Shown here: positions 26,577 through 35,448 of the stretch, piece by piece | How positions within the stretch are numbered: the first letter of the stretch is position 1 | Layout of the letters: every line of letters starts with the position of its first letter | NCBI GenBank assembly: GCA_947466085.1 | Contig: CANIEC010000021.1 | Location: forward strand, 1-43,375 | Direction of reading: 5' to 3' | DNA: 43,375 nucleotides | DNA from: Rhodospirillales bacterium | Lineage (GTDB): Bacteria; Pseudomonadota; Alphaproteobacteria; Reyranellales; Reyranellaceae | Program-made: the position numbers and the translations under genes | The notes under the pieces: generated by a model | The model's database searches: none | Told to the model about the DNA's origin: nothing | The model's input: only the letters and a program-made list of their open reading frames with translations

Positions 26577-27128
26577 ATGAGCGCCCAAGGTTTCGCCCTG
26601 TTCGACACGCCGATCGGCACCTGCGCCGTCGCCTGGAGCGGTCGCGGCATCGCCGGCCTCCAGCTTCCCGAGCCGAGCCCGGCGGCGACGCGTGCCCGCG
26701 TGAAGCGACGCTGGCCCGGCGTGGTCGAGGCGAGCTCGGTGCCGGCCGGCGTGCAGCGCGCGCTCGATCGCGTACAGGCCCTGCTGGCGGGCGACGCCGT
26801 CGATCTCGCCGACATCCCCCTCGACCTCGACGCCGCGCCCGACTTCCACCGCAAGGTCTACGAAGTGGCGCGCACCATCCCGCCCGGTCGCACCATGACC
26901 TATGGCGAGATCGCGAGGCGCCTCGGCGCACCGCACGAATCGCGCGAGGTCGGCCAGGCACTGGGCAAAAACCCGGTGGCCATCATCGTGCCCTGCCATC
27001 GCGTGCTGGGTGCCGACGGCAGGATGGGCGGCTTCTCGGCCAATGGCGGCGTCTCGACCAAGCGGCGCATGCTGGAGATCGAGGGCGCGGCCGAAGTCGG
27101 CGCGGGTCCGCTGTTCGCGGCCCGATGA
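26577..27128 (+). CDS. ogt: Methylated-DNA-protein-cysteine methyltransferase
   Basis: A 183-residue suicide repair protein that removes alkyl groups from O6-alkylguanine. The active-site PCHRVLG motif (C140) is preceded by VGQALGKNPVAII. The helix-turn-helix carrying the arginine finger is about RTIPPGRTMTYGEIARRLGA. The N-terminal half is degenerate, as usual for Ogt, and no Ada regulatory domain is present. The stop overlaps the start of the AlkA-like gene as ATGA, so the two alkylation-repair proteins are made together. It is divergent from btaA. Confidence 0.93.
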   Translation: MSAQGFALFDTPIGTCAVAWSGRGIAGLQLPEPSPAATRARVKRRWPGVVEASSVPAGVQRALDRVQALLAGDAVDLADIPLDLDAAPDFHRKVYEVARTIPPGRTMTYGEIARRLGAPHESREVGQALGKNPVAIIVPCHRVLGADGRMGGFSANGGVSTKRRMLEIEGAAEVGAGPLFAAR

Positions 27129-27757
27129 GCGGCTTTCCCTTCAAGCCGGCGAAAGCCATCGCGCATCTCAGGGCCGCCGATCCTGCACTGGCCGCGATCA
27201 TCGACACGATCGGCCCGTTCCGCATGCAGCTCAAGGTCTCGCGCAGCCTGTTCGGCTCGCTGGCAGAGGCCATCGTCTACCAGCAGCTCTCCAACAAAGC
27301 GGCCGCGACCATCTACGGCAGGGTCGAGGCGCTCTATCCCGATGCGCCCGACGGCTTCATGCCGCGGCACATCCTGAAGACGCCGGACGAGGCCTTGCGT
27401 GGCTGCGGACTGTCGCGCGCCAAGGTGCTGGCGGTTCAGGACCTGGCCCGCCGCGTCGAGCAGGGCGAGCTGCCGACTCTCGACGTGGCGCAGGAGATCC
27501 CCGATGCCGAGCTGATCGAGCGCCTGGTGAAGGTCCTCGGCATCGGCCGCTGGAGCGCCGAGATGTTCCTGATGTTCCGCCTCGGCCGCCCCGACATCTT
27601 GCCGCTCGACGACTACAGTTTGCGCAAGGCCTATGCGAAGGCGTTCCGGAAGCGCGTCCTGCCGTCACCGAATGCACTGGAGAAAGCAGGCCAGAAGTGG
27701 CGGCCGTATCGCACCGTTGCGAGCTGGTATTTGTGGCGCGTGCTCGACCTGCCCTGA
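27125..27757 (+). CDS. DNA-3-methyladenine glycosylase, AlkA-like (HhH-GPD)
   Basis: A 210-residue base-excision glycosylase of the HhH-GPD superfamily that removes alkylated purines. The helix-hairpin-helix is LVKVLGIGRWSAEMFLMFRL (residues ~134-153) and the catalytic Asp is D163 in LPLDDYSLRKAY, aligning with AlkA D238. It lacks the ~90-residue N-terminal domain of E. coli AlkA, as in the shorter AlkA/MAG-type enzymes. The 4-base overlap with ogt marks an alkylation-repair operon. Confidence 0.9.
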   Translation: MSGFPFKPAKAIAHLRAADPALAAIIDTIGPFRMQLKVSRSLFGSLAEAIVYQQLSNKAAATIYGRVEALYPDAPDGFMPRHILKTPDEALRGCGLSRAKVLAVQDLARRVEQGELPTLDVAQEIPDAELIERLVKVLGIGRWSAEMFLMFRLGRPDILPLDDYSLRKAYAKAFRKRVLPSPNALEKAGQKWRPYRTVASWYLWRVLDLP

Positions 27758-27780
27758 AGCAGACACAAGAGCAGGCAAAC

Positions 27781-30021
27781 ATGGTACCATCCGTCGATTC
27801 CACAACCTCACCGCGCAGATCCTCTCCGATGAAGTTCATGAGTCCTGGACACTTTCTTCTCGGCCTGCTGTGGATCATTGTGTTGGGCAGTTCCGCTTCG
27901 GCCCAGGATCCTGCGACCGTCCTGCCTGCACTCAGGACGCTCGAAGCAGCGGTCCGCGAGACAGGCCGTGAAACCGGTGATGCGCGAAACCAGGCCTATC
28001 AACTCAGAACGCTGGCTGCTGCCTACTCTTCGGCGGGGGACAATATCAGCGCCATTCGTGCGCTGAAGGACGCCGAAACCGAGCTGCTGGCGTCGACCCG
28101 TGATGCCGTCGAGAAGAGGGTCGCCCTGAGCAATCTGGCCTACAGCTACAACGAATATGCCGATACGGACTCCGTCCTCCGGCTGGCATCGCAGGATCCG
28201 GAGGCGGGTTGGGCAATTCCTGCGCTGGTGCGCGCTCACGGCAAGGATCGACTGCTGAGCGAACTGATGCAGCCTCGGTCTGCCGGGCCTGAGACCACGC
28301 GCGATGCACTCGCGGCCTTTGTCGACGGCGTACTGGAGCGCGATGGCCTGGACGCAGCGATGCAGGCCGCCGACCAACTGGTCGAGCTGATAGCTACCGC
28401 CCGACAAGAAGCCGAGGCGGCGGCGAAGCCTCTCAAGGGGCTGGCGGCAATGCTCATGGAACAGGCTTGGCCCATGGCGCCATCATTCGTGTTGGCGACT
28501 CTCCTGCAGGCCGGTGTCACCGCTGACCGCGTTGGCGAGGTCGTATCCTGGACGCAGCAAGCAAACTGGATCGGACGCGATGCGTTCGATCGGGGTGTAG
28601 CCCTTGCCGTGGAACGTCTCGAAAAACAAGGCAACGAGAGTGGTTTCGAAGCGCTTGCAGTGCTGGTCAAGAACGACAAGACGCGCGCATCGATGCTTGG
28701 CTTTACCGCATTGCGGCGGCTCGCGCGCGGACGTGTGGAGAGTGGTGCACAGGCGGCGGCACTCTTTGTGGCAGACGACAATATGCTGAAGGAAGGATCG
28801 AACCTGCCCGCCGGCGATTTCGGGCTGTGCACGAACAAGCGCCGGCCAGGCTTCAGGCTCGACCGTTATTACCAGTACACGGCGCCCGACGACTTTTGCA
28901 GCTTCACCCGCACCGACATGGTGACCTTGGCGCTCGGTGCCGCGCTTGCGCGGGCACACCAGGATGGGCTGGCCAAGGTCATCCTCGACTATTCCTTCGG
29001 CCTCGGTCGCCTCCATGGATCGACCGATCTCCCGCGCGGCGAGAGGCCTTGCCCGCCCGCGTTTCCGACGTCCAAGCTCTCGGAACACTACATGAAGGCC
29101 GGCGCGAAGCACGCGACACTCGACTACGCCGAGTATCTCGCCTATTCGTGCCCGATCGAGCAAGGAACGGCCCTGCAGATCGGCCGGATGCTGGCCTTGC
29201 TCGATGCACCGTCCGCCGTCCATCAGCTGCTGCAAGCAAAAGCCTTCACCTCACCCGACGCCGAACAGAGCCTACGGCTCGGCCTCGCCACGGCATTGAC
29301 CGAAACCGGCCGCGCCGATGAGTTGGCTGCGCTCCTGCCGACCCTGAAGGATCCTGCCGTCGCGCTCTATCAAATACACCTGCACCTCCCCGATCCGGGG
29401 ACGGCCCCGACGCGCGACAAGATCGCAGCGGCACTCAAGGTCGCGCTTCCCCTGCTGCGGGAAACCTACCTCACCGCCGACGATGAGGAACATGTTCATG
29501 AGCCTCGGTCCGCAGTCTGGCTTCTCAACTATGTCCGCGCCGGGCTTGCGGCCGACGTCCTGCCACTCATAGACCGGCTGGTCGATCAAACCATCGAGAG
29601 AGCCAATGCACTCGATGCGGAAGAGGACAAGTCCGGTTACGACACCGCCAAGGCGGCGGCCCGTCTCGGCTTGTTGTTTCTCGCCCAACTACAAGCGAAT
29701 CAATCGACCGATCCATCCGCCATCGCGCACCGGCTCAAGAAAGACCATTCGCGCGAAACCTTCCTTGCCCTCGCCGCCGAAGCACTGGCCATGAGCGGCA
29801 GGATACAGGCCGCGCACGCCGTTGCCGCTTCCATCCCACAGCACGAATCCGACCCGGATCTCCGCTATGCGAGAACCCCTTCCCAGTATGGCCGGGAAAT
29901 CATCGGGGCGACGCTCGCCCGCGTCGGCGATCTGCCGAACGCCTACAAGGCATTTGCCACCTACGGCGGATCCATAGGCTACCTGATAGTGGCCTTCCGG
30001 GACGGTGTTGCGGCTCGGTAA
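27781..30021 (+). CDS. Large exported alpha-helical repeat protein, function unknown
   Basis: About 746 residues, not assigned to a family. An N-terminal signal peptide (FLLGLLWIIVLGSSASAQDP) implies export; the mature part begins near QDPATV. The rest is alanine/leucine-rich helical hairpins, for example YQLRTLAAAYSSAGDNISAI, then VALSNLAYSYNEYADTD and LGLATALTETGRADELAALL, resembling a TPR/Sel1-like solenoid. A Cys-containing segment (GDFGLCTNKRRPGFRLDRYY, DDFCSFTRTD) breaks the pattern near residues 345-380. The start at 27781 has an AGCAGG ribosome-binding site; ATGs at 27829 and 27838 would give a shorter signal peptide. Third-position G/C bias looks weaker than in neighbours, so recent acquisition is possible. 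It follows the AlkA-like gene by 23 bases without obvious relation. Confidence 0.8.
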   Translation: MVPSVDSTTSPRRSSPMKFMSPGHFLLGLLWIIVLGSSASAQDPATVLPALRTLEAAVRETGRETGDARNQAYQLRTLAAAYSSAGDNISAIRALKDAETELLASTRDAVEKRVALSNLAYSYNEYADTDSVLRLASQDPEAGWAIPALVRAHGKDRLLSELMQPRSAGPETTRDALAAFVDGVLERDGLDAAMQAADQLVELIATARQEAEAAAKPLKGLAAMLMEQAWPMAPSFVLATLLQAGVTADRVGEVVSWTQQANWIGRDAFDRGVALAVERLEKQGNESGFEALAVLVKNDKTRASMLGFTALRRLARGRVESGAQAAALFVADDNMLKEGSNLPAGDFGLCTNKRRPGFRLDRYYQYTAPDDFCSFTRTDMVTLALGAALARAHQDGLAKVILDYSFGLGRLHGSTDLPRGERPCPPAFPTSKLSEHYMKAGAKHATLDYAEYLAYSCPIEQGTALQIGRMLALLDAPSAVHQLLQAKAFTSPDAEQSLRLGLATALTETGRADELAALLPTLKDPAVALYQIHLHLPDPGTAPTRDKIAAALKVALPLLRETYLTADDEEHVHEPRSAVWLLNYVRAGLAADVLPLIDRLVDQTIERANALDAEEDKSGYDTAKAAARLGLLFLAQLQANQSTDPSAIAHRLKKDHSRETFLALAAEALAMSGRIQAAHAVAASIPQHESDPDLRYARTPSQYGREIIGATLARVGDLPNAYKAFATYGGSIGYLIVAFRDGVAAR

Positions 30022-30077
30022 AGGCGCGTTCATCTGCCGCCACTGGAGTGACACGTTTGCCATGACATAATCGCCGC

Positions 30078-31469
30078 ATGGCCCTGCTGTTCTCCAATAC
30101 CGTCGACCGTACCCTCGAACGACTTCGCACAGCCTTCGTCGACACCGCCCGCGGCGCCCGCGAGGCGGTAGGCGCGCCGCTGCGGCCCGATCTTCCCGAC
30201 GACGACATCCCCCGCCTGAAGAGCCGCATCGATGCCTGTCTCGAAGGCAAGGGCGGCGAGACGGCGCGGCGCGGTCGTGCTGCCGAGCTGGGACAGGCCT
30301 ACCTTTCGCTCTCGGCCGCCGGCCGCAAGAAGTTCCTGCTGACGCTCGCCCGCGATTACGGCCTGCCGCGCGAGGCCGCGATGAAGACGGTCGACCATTG
30401 GCGCGCCGGCAAGGAGCCCGCCCGGGCGCTGCGTCGCGAGCTGGAGCCGCCGGCGGTGCGGCTGCTGCGCGAGTTCGTCGGCGTGCCGCAAGGTGTGAAA
30501 TTCGTCGTTGATCTCCGTGCCGAGTTGCTGGCGCTGGGCCGCAGCGACCCCGCGGCCAAGGCGCTGAGCGAGGATCTGCGCTCGCTGCTGGGCGCCTGGT
30601 TCGACGTGGCTTTCCTCGATCTCGTACGCATCGACTGGGCCTCGCCCGCCTCGCTGCTCGAAAAACTGGTGACCTACGAGGCGGTCCACGCCATCCGCTC
30701 GTGGCGCGACCTCAAGAACCGGCTCGATTCGGACCGCCGCTGCTTCGCCTTCTTCCATCCGCGCATGCCCGACGAGCCGCTGATCTTCGTCGAAGTGGCG
30801 CTGGTCGACGGCATGGCGGGTAACGTGCAGCGCCTGCTCGATGCGCGCGACGAGACGCACGATCCCAAGCGCGCCAATACCGCGATCTTCTACTCGATCT
30901 CGAACTGCCAGCAGGGCCTCGCCGGCATCAGCTTCGGCAACTTCCTGATCAAGCGCGTGGCCGACCAGCTCTCGCGCGACCTGCCCAACATCAAGGACTT
31001 CGCCACGCTGTCGCCGATTCCGGGCCTGCGCCACCATGTCGAGCACCGGTTCAAGACCGAAGGCGACGGCGCCCTGACGCAGAGCGAGATCGCTTCGCTG
31101 GGGCCGGTGACCGACGAGGCCTACGGTGCCGCCGCCGTCCTCAAGCTGCTGGCCCGACCCAGCTGGTGGGAGGTGCCCGCCATCAACAAGGCACTGCGGC
31201 CGATCCTGACGCGCCTCGCCGCCGTCTATCTCACCGCCACCGACAAGGGCCGCGCGCTCGACCGGGTGGCGCACTTCCACCTCGGCAACGGCGCCGCGGT
31301 CGAGCGGCTGAACTGGCTGGGCGACACCAGCGCCAACGGGTTCAAACAGTCCTACGGGATGATGGTGAACTACCGCTACAAGCTCTCCGACGTCGACGCC
31401 AACCACGAGGCCTATTCCGCCGGCAAGGTCGTCGCCAGCCGCGAGGTACGGGGACCGGCGAAGGGCTAA
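30078..31469 (+). CDS. Malonyl-CoA decarboxylase
   Basis: A 463-residue enzyme converting malonyl-CoA to acetyl-CoA and CO2. An N-terminal helical domain (residues ~1-150) precedes the GNAT-like catalytic domain. Visible family segments are RRCFAFFHPRMPDEPLIFVE, AIFYSISNCQQGLAGISFGN, FATLSPIPGLRHHVE with the catalytic Ser, and RVAHFHLGNGAAVERLNWLG with the catalytic His. The end DTSANGFKQSYGMMVNYRY is also typical. Length matches MatA-type enzymes of rhizobia. The malonate partners matB and matC are not adjacent, so it may instead balance malonyl-CoA in fatty-acid metabolism. It converges on the patatin gene with only 6 bases between stop codons. Confidence 0.95.
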   Translation: MALLFSNTVDRTLERLRTAFVDTARGAREAVGAPLRPDLPDDDIPRLKSRIDACLEGKGGETARRGRAAELGQAYLSLSAAGRKKFLLTLARDYGLPREAAMKTVDHWRAGKEPARALRRELEPPAVRLLREFVGVPQGVKFVVDLRAELLALGRSDPAAKALSEDLRSLLGAWFDVAFLDLVRIDWASPASLLEKLVTYEAVHAIRSWRDLKNRLDSDRRCFAFFHPRMPDEPLIFVEVALVDGMAGNVQRLLDARDETHDPKRANTAIFYSISNCQQGLAGISFGNFLIKRVADQLSRDLPNIKDFATLSPIPGLRHHVEHRFKTEGDGALTQSEIASLGPVTDEAYGAAAVLKLLARPSWWEVPAINKALRPILTRLAAVYLTATDKGRALDRVAHFHLGNGAAVERLNWLGDTSANGFKQSYGMMVNYRYKLSDVDANHEAYSAGKVVASREVRGPAKG

Positions 31470-31475
31470 GCGCGT

Positions 31476-32648
31476 CTAGGAGATGTCGATGCGGTCGAGC
31501 CCATCTGGCCTCGGCCACGCGGTTGCAGGCGCCAGGTCGGGCGCGTACCAACGGCGAACGGCTTTATCGCAGATTGCATAGCCCCAATTGACCAGCGCAT
31601 CGCGCACCGTATCGCCGGGATCGGCAAGACGAGTATCTACACGCGAAAGCACCGTTACGGCCTCGGGAGGACAAGGCAGTCCACCGACGGCATCGTATTT
31701 TCTTGGGTTGGTGCCGATCGACCAATATGCACCGCTCGCCTCACCCGTCGCGCGGCCGTCATCGAAATACTTGATGAGAGCCCGGCGGCGCAGCGAACGG
31801 ACTTGGTTGTCCTCGACACCCAGCACGCGCATTCCCTGCGCATACCAGTTCCAATAGCCTCCGCTCTCGATGGCGTGGGGCGCACCACCATCGCTCACGA
31901 GCACGATCGGCCAATCATTGACGGGCTCCAGCCCGTGATTGTCATAGGCGCCGCCATCGGTGAGGACTGCCCGCTGACGCACGAACGGTGGCATGGGCAC
32001 GGACACTTCGGTCTTGTCTCCGCGGACCGGCCAGTCGCCAATCGTGTAATTCCCCAGATTGAGGCGCAGGGGAGACAGTATGGGCGGAAACGCCGAAGAC
32101 GCGGCTACCGCCTTCGCCAGCGGAAGTTTCGGCTTATCGATCCGTCCGACGCGATAGTCTGCCATGTAGGGTCGCGAGAAGCGCCAGAGCGAGCCGGTCG
32201 ACAGGTTCGTGGCGCAAATGATGAAGCGCGGCCCTTCATCACCTGGCAAGTCCTGCAGCGTAGCGCCGCGAAACAACTTCAGATCGTAAACCCACGAAAC
32301 GAGACGCGATGCCAGCAGACCCTGAGTGAGGAAGCCGACCGTGGCGCAGTACCAGTCCATCGAATGACGAGAGAAGTGAAGTATCTCGTCGACGTAGATC
32401 TCGCCGAAGTTGGTGGCCACGCCGTCTGCCCAGGTCAGGCGCTTCCAGACCAGGCCAAGATAGGCAGCGGAGATCGATCCCCCTGAAACACTGGAAACCC
32501 GGCTGACCTGCTGCAACAGGCCAAGCTCGTTCAGGCGAATCAAGACGCCGGTATGAAACAGCATGGCGCGATAGCCGCCACCGGAGAGTGCAAGCGCGAT
32601 GCCCTTGCGTTGCTGCGACTGGACGGGCGCGAAGTCGTCGAACGCCAT
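31476..32648 (-). CDS. Patatin-like phospholipase
   Basis: A 390-residue Ser-Asp dyad acyl hydrolase of the patatin family. The oxyanion loop is SGGGYRAMLFH (about residue 22). The nucleophile elbow is VSSVSGGSISAAYLGLVWKR, a variant S-x-S-x-G in place of G-x-S-x-G. The catalytic Asp is in LTDGGAYDNHGLEP. A likely membrane-facing insertion, HSMDWYCATVGFLTQGLLAS, lies in between. No signal peptide is present. The ATG at 32648 is favoured over one at 32732 because it gives a typical N-terminus. It stands alone, convergent with malonyl-CoA decarboxylase. The lipid substrate is unknown. Confidence 0.9.
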   Translation of the reverse strand: MAFDDFAPVQSQQRKGIALALSGGGYRAMLFHTGVLIRLNELGLLQQVSRVSSVSGGSISAAYLGLVWKRLTWADGVATNFGEIYVDEILHFSRHSMDWYCATVGFLTQGLLASRLVSWVYDLKLFRGATLQDLPGDEGPRFIICATNLSTGSLWRFSRPYMADYRVGRIDKPKLPLAKAVAASSAFPPILSPLRLNLGNYTIGDWPVRGDKTEVSVPMPPFVRQRAVLTDGGAYDNHGLEPVNDWPIVLVSDGGAPHAIESGGYWNWYAQGMRVLGVEDNQVRSLRRRALIKYFDDGRATGEASGAYWSIGTNPRKYDAVGGLPCPPEAVTVLSRVDTRLADPGDTVRDALVNWGYAICDKAVRRWYAPDLAPATAWPRPDGLDRIDIS

Positions 32649-32808
32649 GGGGTCGGCCCTTGAGCGGTTGCACTTCTCCGGCACCTTGCCATTGATAGGA
32701 GAGGTTCGGCAAGTGCCCAGCAAGGGCCCCACCTATCGGGGCGCCGACAGCGGGGGATACGACACCGCGTGCGCTGCGTTCGCTGAAATCAGAACGGAAT
32801 GGGGCTAT

Positions 32809-33741
32809 CTACTTGTTCAGATATTCGAGCTTCAGGCCCGGACGCGGCCATTCGAAGCTCACGAGCTTGCCGGTCATCGAGAGCGTGGCGTAGGCGGTGC
32901 GCAGGTCAGGCCCGCCGAAGCAGACATTGGTCACCATCGGGTCGGGGAGCTTGTGCTGCGTCACCGACTTTCCATCGGGCGAGATGTCAGAGACGGCGCC
33001 GGTAATCAGGGTCGCGACACAGACGTGGCCGGCCGAATCGACAGCCAGCGAATCGAACATCTGGTAGCCGCCGAGGCCAGCGATCACTCGGCCCTTCTCG
33101 CCACGATAGGGGCCGTTGGCGTCCTTGATCGTGCCGGGCGCCGAGAGGTCGAAGGCCCACAGGCGCGCGGTCGGCGTCTCCACGACGTAGAGCGTCTTGC
33201 CGTCCGGCGAGAGGCCGCAGCCGTTGGGCCGCTCCAGCGGGAACACCTTCTGCTCGATCTTCGAGCCGTCGGCCCTGGCGTAATAGACGGCGCCGCGGTC
33301 GTTGTCGTACTCGCGCGTCTTGCCGAGGTCGGTGAACCAGAAGCCGCCGGCATCGTCGAACACCAGGTCGTTCGGGCCGTTCAGCTTGCGGCCGTCGCAG
33401 CTGTCGTACAGCGTCTCGAACTTGCCGGTCTCCGGATCGACCACCTGGATCGAGCCGCCCTTGTACGAGGCGGGCGCCGTGCCGGGGAACAGGCGGCCGT
33501 CGGGTCGCTCGACCCAGTTGAATCCGCCATTGTTGGTCACGTAAATCTTGCCGCCAGGGCCGATCGCCGCGCCGTTGGGGCCGCCGCCAAGCTTGGCAAT
33601 GACGTGCTGCTTGCCGTCCGGCGTGACGCGCGTGAGCGTCTCGCGCGCGATCTCGACCAGGATGACCGAACCGTCCGGCATGGCCACCGGGCCCTCGGGG
33701 AACTTGAGACCCGAGGTGATCTCCTTGAACGGCGTCGTCAT
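32809..33741 (-). CDS. SMP-30/gluconolactonase-family hydrolase
   Basis: A 310-residue six-bladed beta-propeller hydrolase, probably a lactonase. Metal-ligand positions of the family can be seen: the early Glu in GLKFPEGPVAMPDGS, the Asn/Asp block KLNGPNDLVFDDAGGFWFTD, NGCGLSPDGKTLYVVET, and a Asp in MFDSLAVDSAGHVCVATL. No signal peptide is seen. A GGGAGAG ribosome-binding site precedes the ATG. It lies 29 bases downstream of two enoyl-CoA hydratase genes on the same strand and is probably in one operon with them. The natural lactone is not known. Confidence 0.92.
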   Translation of the reverse strand: MTTPFKEITSGLKFPEGPVAMPDGSVILVEIARETLTRVTPDGKQHVIAKLGGGPNGAAIGPGGKIYVTNNGGFNWVERPDGRLFPGTAPASYKGGSIQVVDPETGKFETLYDSCDGRKLNGPNDLVFDDAGGFWFTDLGKTREYDNDRGAVYYARADGSKIEQKVFPLERPNGCGLSPDGKTLYVVETPTARLWAFDLSAPGTIKDANGPYRGEKGRVIAGLGGYQMFDSLAVDSAGHVCVATLITGAVSDISPDGKSVTQHKLPDPMVTNVCFGGPDLRTAYATLSMTGKLVSFEWPRPGLKLEYLNK

Positions 33742-33770
33742 GGCGGTCTCTCCCGTGGTTCTTGTCGTTC

Positions 33771-34559
33771 CTACTTGCCCTTGAAGGCGGGCTTGCGCTT
33801 GGCGAGGAAGGCCGCGACGCCTTCCTTGAAGTCCTCGCTCTTGCCCAGTTCGCGCTGGAAGTCGCGCTCGACGTCGAGCTGCTGGGAGAGCGTGTTGCCG
33901 CTGGCGCGGTTCATCGCCTCCTTGATGCGGGCGAGCGACATCGTGGGCCCGTCCGCGAGGCGGCGCGCGAGGTCGCCTGCCGTCTTCATGAGATCGGCGT
34001 CCTCGACGACGTCCCAGATCAGGCCCCAGTCCTTGGCCTGCTGGGCGCTGATCTGCGGCGCCAGCATCGCCAGCGCCCGCGCCCGCTGCTCGCCCACCAG
34101 GCGCGGCAGGAACCAGGTGCTGCCACCGTCGGGCAGCAGGCCGATGCGCGCGAAGGCCTGCAGGAAGGACGCCGACTTGCCGGCAATGGCGATGTCGGAG
34201 GCCAGCGCGAAGCTCATGCCGACGCCGGCCGCAGGGCCATTCACCGCCGCCACGATCGGCTTGGGGATGCTGCGCATCAGGCGGATCACGGGATTGAAGA
34301 ACTTGTCGAGCGCCTCCCCCGAATCCGCAGTGGCACCTTTCGCGCGGTCGGGATCGGCGAGATCGGCGCCGGCGCAGAAGCCGCGGCCCGCACCGGTCAG
34401 CAGCACCGCGCGCACCGATTCGTCCGCGGCAAGCTCTTCCCAGCACTGCTTCAGCTCGCCGATCATCTTGCGCGACACGGCATTGAGCCGGTCCGGCGCG
34501 TTCAGGGTCAGGGTGGCGAGGCCGTCTTCCTTGGCGATCTGGATCTTCTCGTAGGTCAT
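33771..34559 (-). CDS. Enoyl-CoA hydratase/isomerase, PaaG-like, copy 2
   Basis: A 262-residue crotonase-fold enzyme. The oxyanion-hole segments are LTGAGRGFCAGADL and NGPAAGVGMSFALASDIA. The active-site stretch ARIGLLPDGGSTWFLPRLVG has Asp where classical hydratases have Glu, as in PaaG isomerases of phenylacetate degradation. The C-terminal half-block (QLDVERDFQRELGKSEDFKE, then GVAAFLAKRKPAFKGK) is almost identical to that of the gene just upstream, so the two are a tandem duplication. The gap between them is 11 bases. The acyl-CoA substrate is unknown. Confidence 0.92.
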   Translation of the reverse strand: MTYEKIQIAKEDGLATLTLNAPDRLNAVSRKMIGELKQCWEELAADESVRAVLLTGAGRGFCAGADLADPDRAKGATADSGEALDKFFNPVIRLMRSIPKPIVAAVNGPAAGVGMSFALASDIAIAGKSASFLQAFARIGLLPDGGSTWFLPRLVGEQRARALAMLAPQISAQQAKDWGLIWDVVEDADLMKTAGDLARRLADGPTMSLARIKEAMNRASGNTLSQQLDVERDFQRELGKSEDFKEGVAAFLAKRKPAFKGK

Positions 34560-34570
34560 TCTTTCGTCTC

Positions 34571-35368
34571 TCAACGTCCGGTGAAATTGGGGGCGCGCTT
34601 GGCGAGGAAGGCCGCGACGCCCTCCTTGAAATCCTCGCTCTTGCCAAGCTCGCGTTGATGGTCGCGCTCGAGGTCGAGCTGCTGGTCGAGCGTGTTGGTC
34701 GCGGCGGCGTTGATGGCGCCCTTGATCGCGGCATAGGAGCGGGTCGGGCCGGTGGCGAGCTTCCTGGCAATCTTGCCGGCCTCGTCCATCAGGACGGCAT
34801 CGTCGACGACCTGCCACACCATGCCCATGCGCGCGGCCTCCTCGGCCGGCACGGAGGTGCCGAGCATCGCGAGCGCGCGGGCCCGGGCATCGCCCACCGT
34901 GTGCGGCAGGAACCAGGTGCCGCCCAGATCGGGGATCAGCGAGATTCGGACGAAGGCCTGGTCGAAGCGGGCCGAGCGCGCGGCGATCACGATATCGCAG
35001 GCAAGCGCCAGGTTGGCGCCGCCGCCCGCTGCCACGCCGTTGACGGCAGCCACGATGGGCTTGGGCAGGTCGCGCATGGCCCGGATCATCGGGTTGAAAA
35101 TGCGATCCATCGCAGCGCCGACATCACGCGGGCCCTGGGACGAGGCGTCGCCGGGACCGCCGCCGGCCAGGTCGGCGCCGGCGCAGAAGCCGCGGCCGGT
35201 GCCGGTCAGCAACACGGCTCGCACGGCATCGTCCTCGCCGGCACGCTTCAGCTCAGCGTTCATGGTTTCGATCAGTTGATGGCTCATGGCGTTCAGCCGC
35301 TGCGGGCGGTTGAGCGTCAGGGTCAGGATGCCGCCCTCGAGGGCGGTCAGAACAGGCGTTTCTTCCAT
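34571..35368 (-). CDS. Enoyl-CoA hydratase/isomerase, PaaG-like, copy 1
   Basis: A 265-residue crotonase-fold enzyme that heads the minus-strand run of two hydratases and an SMP-30 lactonase. LTGTGRGFCAGADLAGGGPG and NGVAAGGGANLALACDIVIA form the CoA/oxyanion pocket. VRISLIPDLGGTWFLPHTVG again has Asp in the PaaG-like position. Its C-terminal block, QLDLERDHQRELGKSEDFKE, is shared with copy 2. The ATG at 35368 gives a normal N-terminus (MEETPVLTALEGGILTLTLN). It is divergent from the flavodoxin gene, 80 bases away. Confidence 0.92.
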   Translation of the reverse strand: MEETPVLTALEGGILTLTLNRPQRLNAMSHQLIETMNAELKRAGEDDAVRAVLLTGTGRGFCAGADLAGGGPGDASSQGPRDVGAAMDRIFNPMIRAMRDLPKPIVAAVNGVAAGGGANLALACDIVIAARSARFDQAFVRISLIPDLGGTWFLPHTVGDARARALAMLGTSVPAEEAARMGMVWQVVDDAVLMDEAGKIARKLATGPTRSYAAIKGAINAAATNTLDQQLDLERDHQRELGKSEDFKEGVAAFLAKRAPNFTGR

Positions 35369-35448
35369 GCCCTCAAGACTGGCATGGCCGAATCGCCCGC
35401 GCCATCCGGTCGCGTCGCATCGCGGCACTCGGTCCCTTATCCGGGAGT

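Noticed and set aside
25225-26961. Long upstream extension of the btaA frame across ogt
   Set aside because: Codons above 26454 are antisense to ogt and unlike BtaA. The TTG at 26454 gives a normal protein.
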